Both the position numbers and the translations under genes were made by a program. The notes under the pieces were generated by a model, which had not been told where the DNA came from, did not search any database, and was given only the letters and a program-made list of their open reading frames with translations. A DNA stretch of 64,000 bases from Micromussa lordhowensis (Eukaryota; Cnidaria; Anthozoa; Scleractinia; Lobophylliidae), in NCBI GenBank assembly GCA_964020085.1, contig OZ026608.1, positions 19,836,123-19,900,122 on the forward strand, written 5' to 3'. Below, piece by piece: positions 59,601-64,000 of the stretch; the first letter of the stretch is position 1; the number at the start of each line of letters is the position of its first letter.

Positions 59601-60359
59601 ACAAATCACTAATTTCACTAAGAGTTAATTACAACCATCATTGAAAAGCCGAAACATAATTTTGCCGCCCTCGCAATTCGATCGATAATCAGTTGCGATA
59701 GCTCGATGTTGTTCTAAGGTGTCCTGGGTAGTGAACCACATTTAATTTCCACTTGATCAACAATTCGATTTTCACAACAACGGCTCGTTCACAATATTTC
59801 ACCCAAGAATAACTGATCTGGGTCAAGACCTTAGCGCTCTGAAATACTCATGGCACGATTATCCTAATCATTCACATGTTCTACGAATTATTTCACCTCC
59901 TTCTGTTTCGAGCATTACATTAGATTGTAAGAGAATTTCGTTGTGTATATTCCAATCCATGTTTGATGGATCAACACTTACTATTAACACTTACTGTCAA
60001 AGTATTCTCTTCACCAACCACTCGAGTAATTAAAATCGATACTGGCAGTGATTCAGCGGAAAGAATCATCTGTAATATGTCTTTTATTTCACAGAAACGG
60101 TAAGTTCTCGGAAAATAACTCGAGCAAGCAACGTTACAAATTGTTTTGTTAGAATGTCAAGACGGGAATCAAATACAACAGCCGAACATTTTTTCCATAA
60201 AACTGCATCGTAAGCCGCATATTTTCACATCAAAATCATTGACTTTTGCTACTCACCTATTTTCCCTCCGACAGCGAAAAATGTCGCCAAAATGCCTACC
60301 AAGAGAAGCGCGAACGCTAACAATTGTCGCAGACTCAATGTCTCCAAGATAACAGCCAT
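47606..60359 (-). CDS. WLS: Wntless (Evi/GPR177), complete, 13 coding exons
   Basis: Exons: 60359-60257, 58063-57794, 56834-56698, 55656-55507, 54737-54601, 54030-53990, 53659-53532, 52914-52817, 50742-50679, 50334-50191, 49514-49376, 48748-48656 and 47724-47606. All borders are AG/GT and all phases join, giving 1623 bases and 540 residues, close to the vertebrate length (541). The order matches the family: an N-terminal helix, a lumenal domain with [14 protein letters not shown] and [12 protein letters not shown], then the membrane block ([67 protein letters not shown]). A YQGL motif after exon 10 matches the YEGL endocytic signal of vertebrate Wntless. The C-tail is acidic and ends GKTARE. 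It carries lipidated Wnts from ER/Golgi to the cell surface and is recycled. Confidence 0.97.
48141..48470. mobile_element. Foldback element, 'cctccggcgtag' family, in a WLS intron
   Basis: gccccgtccaaactgcgccg, then gaagaatttgaaaac pair with the complement of tgcgttttcagattcctcc, then agcgtaggggc. An internal gtccacactacgtcggaggaattt shows that the element contains further arm copies. Confidence 0.7.
48902..48970. repeat. Short foldback element, 'ccagggtctctc' type, in a WLS intron
   Basis: aacctcgttctcaagggta at left and ggaccctgggatcgagtttgg at right pair with an aagaagagagg core. It is of the same type as the hairpins at 1683-1780 and 46652-46688. Confidence 0.5.
49061..49360. mobile_element. 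~300-bp foldback element, 'tcacattgtcaaagtag' family, copy 3
   Basis: It lies directly before the exon at 49376 (minus sense: just inside the intron after that exon's donor). Nearly identical to 17815-18136 apart from the shorter hairpin loop. Confidence 0.85.
49660..50170 (+). repeat. Minisatellite of ctcgtcaac units in a WLS intron
   Basis: About fifty degenerate units of 9-11 bases (ctcgtcaac, cccgtcaac, ctcgacaac and similar) fill the intron between the exons at 49514 and 50191. It ends about 20 bases from the exon donor. Open frames through it are repeat artefacts. Confidence 0.9.
52355..52690 (+). repeat. Tandem repeat, ~33-bp unit, in a WLS intron
   Basis: About nine units of aatttgtgggccaggtctaaaatagtgtgcc. 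The central ones are nearly identical and the outer ones diverged. It lies between the WLS exons at 50742 and 52817. Confidence 0.88.
53312..53484 (+). mobile_element. tRNA-derived SINE, internally deleted copy
   Basis: Begins gaggtgcagtggcctcatgg and ends ctgatgggccacttggcttg then tatgcagacttcacctttaac. It is the same family as 5705-5984 but lacks most of the region from box B to tccatccaggg. Confidence 0.85.
53728..53922. mobile_element. ~195-bp TA-flanked MITE (pogo/Tigger-like ends)
   Basis: TA + cagtcaactctccgctaac at left and ttacgggagagttgactg + TA at right. TA target duplication and cagtcaac-type ends are usual for Tc1/mariner/pogo relatives. A second fragment of similar sequence (ggtggccgtcaacggaagttcaactgta) is at 57718-57747. 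Confidence 0.8.
54850..54922 (+). mobile_element. tRNA-derived SINE, 3' tail fragment
   Basis: Only the family tail is present: ctggcctgatgggccacctt, then ggctcgtatgcagaattta. Confidence 0.75.
56410..56690. repeat. Near-perfect palindrome with one arm partly duplicated
   Basis: The left arm (56413-56512: aaaatagtgcgaacagctta ... agagttgatcag) reappears as an exact-looking complement at 56585-56683. Between them about 68 bases of the left arm are repeated directly (56513-56580). The centre is cagtaataattactg, which also occurs at 56402-56416. It ends about 10 bases from the donor of the WLS exon at 56698. Confidence 0.9.
58270..58432 (-). mobile_element. tRNA-derived SINE head, second type, in WLS intron 1
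   Basis: The minus strand has gacacagtgctctaatggtt, then aatgtgctagtctcc, and a box B (ggttcaagctc), followed by gcaggtgtcattgc. It is preceded on that strand by a run of G. It resembles the head of the 5705 family but is distinct. Confidence 0.6.
58433..60256. other. WLS intron 1, remaining part
   Basis: No other exon or RNA gene was recognised. The intron separates the N-terminal signal-anchor exon from the rest of WLS. Confidence 0.5.
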
Positions 60360-60605
60360 TTTTTTACAGCAGAAATGTTCATCACACGAAAAACTCACTC
60401 TCCGAATTAATCACATTGACTCCAACGCGCCACTTTTAAGAACACGAAAATTAACTCTCAATAAAGCTGTAACCAATCAGAGAGCGGATACGCGTTATTA
60501 CATTCACACCCTGCGGGGTCGGGCTGGAAACACAACACTCTTTGAAATAAGGAATCAATAAAGCCTCAGTTTCTTTTGAAAGCGGAACGGGTTTAACACA
60601 TTCTT

Positions 60606-60941
60606 TTACATAGGACTTTGAAGAACCTCCGGCGTGACGCATCGGCCAATTTCCTGACGGCGCGCAGTGGTGGGTTTGAAATAATTTCCATTCGAAACTC
60701 TACCTTTGCCGACGAAGCTATTGGACTTATTATAATGTAAAATTTCCATTATTGCCATTATTAGTAATTTAGATTGGATTGATTCTCTGATTAACCTACG
60801 ACAGCAACCGAAGGTCTTTCCCCGCGCGCCCACCACTTCAAGGGCGTTGGTCAGCGTAGCTTTTTTTCTGTCGCCTGAAGAAGTCACGAAATATGTTGGC
60901 GTGCATTCCGCCGCACTTGACTTTTTATTCTTTTCTGACAT
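60606..60941 (-). CDS. Hypothetical 111-residue protein upstream of WLS
   Basis: An open frame runs from ATG 60941 to TAA 60606. It starts MSEKNKKSSAAECTPTYF and is rich in K, R and S. No family was recognised. A fair splice acceptor (aaatgttttttcag) precedes it, so it could be the coding exon of a small gene or one exon of a larger one. It lies about 250 bases upstream of WLS in the same orientation. It may equally be chance. Confidence 0.25.
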   Translation of the reverse strand: MSEKNKKSSAAECTPTYFVTSSGDRKKATLTNALEVVGARGKTFGCCRRLIRESIQSKLLIMAIMEILHYNKSNSFVGKGRVSNGNYFKPTTARRQEIGRCVTPEVLQSPM

Positions 60942-62732
60942 GGCAGTAGAACTCCTGTTCAAAACGGATACTCTGAAAAAACATTTACTTTATCTAAGGA
61001 GGGTGGAGAGAAATCTAAATTAAACAAACTTTTGACAACCCCCAAAATCCCGCATCAGCGGCATGGGAAATGAAAGGGTCCCATGAGGTTGTGGCTTTTA
61101 TTGCTAACGGTAAAATATTTTGGCATTTTTACGGCCAACTGTTAATTATTTTTCTTAGAAATTAATTATCATTGTCTCAAAAGCTAAAAATCAATCTTCA
61201 TTCACGGTTTAGAAGAATTAAAAATTTATTTTGAGTGCTGTGAAACATATTTATTTAAGGTCCTAGGACCATTCCAGGATGAGAAAAGGTATTAATTGTA
61301 ATTAAATATATCTTACTTGACTAAGACAAAGTCTTCCGACTTTTCTCCGTACTACCAAGCCGCAGGCAAGACAACAAAAACCTTGACAAGAGACCTTGAG
61401 ACTTTCACTTTCATAGCTAACGTTTCTTTATTTTAATTAAGCAGCAACATTTTTACGGTTAAAACTTTCCAATCAGTTTTGCGCGAGTTTTTGGCCCGTT
61501 CTACGGTTATGTTTAACCCCAGTGGGACCGTCATAGTAAACTCGGCTTGGAATCAATGAGAATTGAGAGATTCGAGGTGTGAAAAAGGAGGCATTACTTA
61601 CCGTGCGTAACCGCTTGTGGTTTAAGCGTCGCTTTTGACATTCATATTGGTGGTCAGAGTGTTCATATATTGTTAGGGTGGCTTGGACAATACGAAACTT
61701 ATAAACCCACAGAAACGTCACCCATAGAAAAAGCCGCTACAACTTTGCATTCAACGTACATTAAAGGGATCAAGGATCGAGTAGGTTGCAACGTATGTTG
61801 CCAAAAATGAGAAATTAACTCTATTATCTTTATATCTCTTTAGGTAATCAAAGTTAGAGAGTTTTGGTTTTGTTAAGCTTTTTTCGTCCTACTCCAGGAT
61901 AAATTAATTTTGCATTGTTTTCCTTTCTTTATTTCCATCCTGATTAAATTTAAAAACGGGTAATCTTCTTTGAAACTGAGCAAAGAAAATAACTCAATTT
62001 TAAAAGGAAAAATAGCTTTATTACTTTTCAAGACCGGAGTCAATCGGCTTAGAAAAAACAAACCTATTTAGCCACCTTCAACTAGTTGATCGTCACACAA
62101 CACTCCACTTGTCACGCCAAGCGGGATGACAACCGTATTATCTCGAGAATTACCTCAAGAATAGACTGCTCACAGCCCTCTATTTCACGTATATTTATTC
62201 GATCGATCGTTGAACGCACGGGTAGAATCGCGAGAGAACTGGACGCCAGCGCAAAACAGAAGACTTGACTGGGTATCCTTTTGCTCGCTTCGCTCGCAAA
62301 CCCCATCCCCACCCCCCTCGGGCTACGCGCTCTTCTTTCTCCAACCACGATCCCAGGTCTTCACATCGCGAAAGCGAGGGGAGACATTTGAAATAAGTTT
62401 CGTTCACTTATAACACGAGGGTCTCAATGTGCTAATGGGGTGATTGCTTTTACTACTAATGGATAATTTTAGCTTTTTATGGCTAACAGTTCATTTGTTT
62501 TCCTCACGGTTAACAGAAATCTTAGAAATTAGTTACCATTGTTTTAAAAAGTTAAAAATTACCTGTTTCTAAGAGAAGCAGATCTTGTATTAGTGTTCGG
62601 ACGGAAAGTTGCAACATTTCTTCATCCGCTGTTCATCTGTCTGACTTCTCACTAGTTTTAACTATCATGTCAAACCTAATTAAACTAATACATTCAACAG
62701 AGGCCGTTCGATGTGCTATTCGTTGTATTCCG
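60942..62732. other. Intergenic stretch
   Basis: No exon supported on either strand. An rtcgatcgatcg-type palindrome near 62200 and a tcgcttcgctcgc patch near 62290 are noted without interpretation. Confidence 0.5.
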
Positions 62733-63239
62733 TTATTTCTTCACGTTTTTAATCGCATCAATCAATGATTCTAAAACGCCACCTTCCAGCATCAGTTCTG
62801 TCACTTTACCTTGTTTGATCTCAAAGGAGATCGTACTTGGACGGCCTTCCCGTCTTTTCTCCGCACCATGCAAAATCGAGGGTAGTTCCACAAACGACAC
62901 GGGAATCAACTTACGTCGTAACTTTCCATTGTTTTCCTGAAGAACCTTGCTAATCATTTTCCCATCAAAATTAACTTTCTGGCCACTTTTTGTCACAAAC
63001 ATCGACGATTCTTCGTCGTTGATAAGCTGTGTCGCTCTCGGAGAACAAATCAACAAAATGCAATCACAGTAGCTCCGAAGTTCTTCTTCTAATGATAAAC
63101 CGCGTTGACCGATATCCACCAGGTCCATAACACAGATATCTCCCTCGGATTCGCTCTCTAAAACTGTGCGCAGTTTCTCGCAGTTTTCTTCTTGGTCTTT
63201 GGTGAAGAGAAGCAGCGTTGTTTTAACAGTGGCGGCCAT
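62733..63239 (-). CDS. Small single-exon protein with TIR/SEFIR-like pattern
   Basis: A complete 168-residue frame from ATG 63239, starting MAATVKTTLLLFTKDQEENC. The order of strand- and helix-like blocks recalls the SEFIR/TIR (STIR) fold: a first strand TTLLLFT, a helix with CEKLRTVL, a strand DICVMDLVD, LSLEEELRSYCDCILLICSPRA (helix, then strand ending in a CS motif), and later RRKLIPVSFVELPS. STIR domains act as adaptor or NAD-hydrolase modules in immune signalling. No catalytic Glu can be assigned and there is no partner domain, so both family and role are tentative. No signal peptide or membrane segment. Confidence 0.6.
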   Translation of the reverse strand: MAATVKTTLLLFTKDQEENCEKLRTVLESESEGDICVMDLVDIGQRGLSLEEELRSYCDCILLICSPRATQLINDEESSMFVTKSGQKVNFDGKMISKVLQENNGKLRRKLIPVSFVELPSILHGAEKRREGRPSTISFEIKQGKVTELMLEGGVLESLIDAIKNVKK

Positions 63240-64000
63240 CTTTGAAACTTGTTGTCACTAAATCTGGGCCGAATTGTTATAAATAAATCATTATGCAGGC
63301 CTGTTATTTCATTTTGAATGCAGGTGAAACTGAAAACCACAAGAAAATTAAAATTCGAGTTGCTTAGGAATCAAATCAAGAGTACAAAAATGTGAATTGT
63401 AAGCACGGAGGATCAATTGCTTGTGTTAGCAGTGACTATCTAAACGATGTTCAAGTTGGGCGGTAAATGCATATGATAAAAGTTCAACAATTTGTCAATC
63501 GTTTAGCTATTTACTAGTGTAAATTTCACCGTTTGGTCTTGAGCTACGAAGAATAAAAAAGATTGAAATGCGCCTTGTCATCTATATATATTTATCTATG
63601 GAACTGGCCAAAAATTAAATCAGATGACGAAATCCGATAGGAAATCGAGTAATTTCAGTTTTTGGTGGACAAAAACCTTCTTCCAGAACAACATTAGGTC
63701 CTTTTCAACTTTTGTTAAAGCCGCTAAAGATACAAATAGTGGCCTGAAATAACACTCGAAACAATTTCCAAGGGAACTCGAGAAAATAAATTTCAAAGTT
63801 CACAGAAATAAACACAGGCAAAATTTCATCATTACGGTTTCATTTCACCAGTTCTTATGTTTCATATCAACTTTGACATTTGTTTCGACAATTTGGTGTT
63901 GTTAGAAATGGCTTCTCTTGAGAACATATTTAAAACAGTCGCACAGAAGTTTGCAATGCGATGTAAATAATCTTGGTATAAAGTTATTGTCGGCTTGTTA
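63240..64000. other. Non-coding end of window
   Basis: Upstream of the STIR-like gene (its promoter side). No exon or repeat recognised. Confidence 0.5.

Overview
The window is eukaryotic nuclear DNA: low GC, genes split by introns with GT/AG borders, and many short inverted-repeat elements. Gene content (Wntless, a DMRT factor with DM and DMA domains, PI4K alpha, a THAP remnant, intron-poor class A GPCRs, an IMSP1-like protein) and the tRNA-derived SINEs point to an anthozoan cnidarian, most likely a stony coral. The organism is an inference; no species marker was found.

Layout. 1-4450: the last seven exons of phosphatidylinositol 4-kinase alpha (+ strand), with foldback elements in its introns. 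4.5-8.9 kb: repeats (an AGTC/GACT-rich foldback element, a tRNA-derived SINE, a 315-bp duplication). 8.9-10.1 kb: two 3' exons of an IMSP1-like gene (- strand). 10.7-12.86 kb: an inverted-repeat element whose core is 14 copies of a 139-bp satellite, beside a LINE remnant. 13.2-18.4 kb: repeats, no gene seen. 18.4-34.2 kb: a tandem segmental duplication (copy A 18.4-25.5, copy B 25.8-34.2). Copy B holds an apparently intact multi-exon gene for an unrecognised coiled-coil protein of about 513 residues. Copy A holds its wreck, broken by an internal inversion. Copy A alone carries a single-exon class A GPCR. 35.1-39.9 kb: a two-exon DMRT gene (- strand). 40.9-46.2 kb: elements, a divergent seven-helix protein (- strand), a broken THAP-domain gene (+ strand) and a tRNA-like insertion. 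47.6-60.4 kb: the complete Wntless gene, 13 coding exons, 540 residues (- strand). 62.7-63.2 kb: a 168-residue single-exon protein with a TIR/SEFIR-like fold pattern (- strand).

The genes do not form one pathway. PI4K alpha makes PI4P at the plasma membrane, Wntless escorts Wnt ligands, DMRT is a transcription factor and the GPCRs are putative receptors. The most unusual parts are the rearranged duplication with its uncharacterised gene, the satellite-cored element, and several element insertions whose empty sites survive in the paralogous copy.
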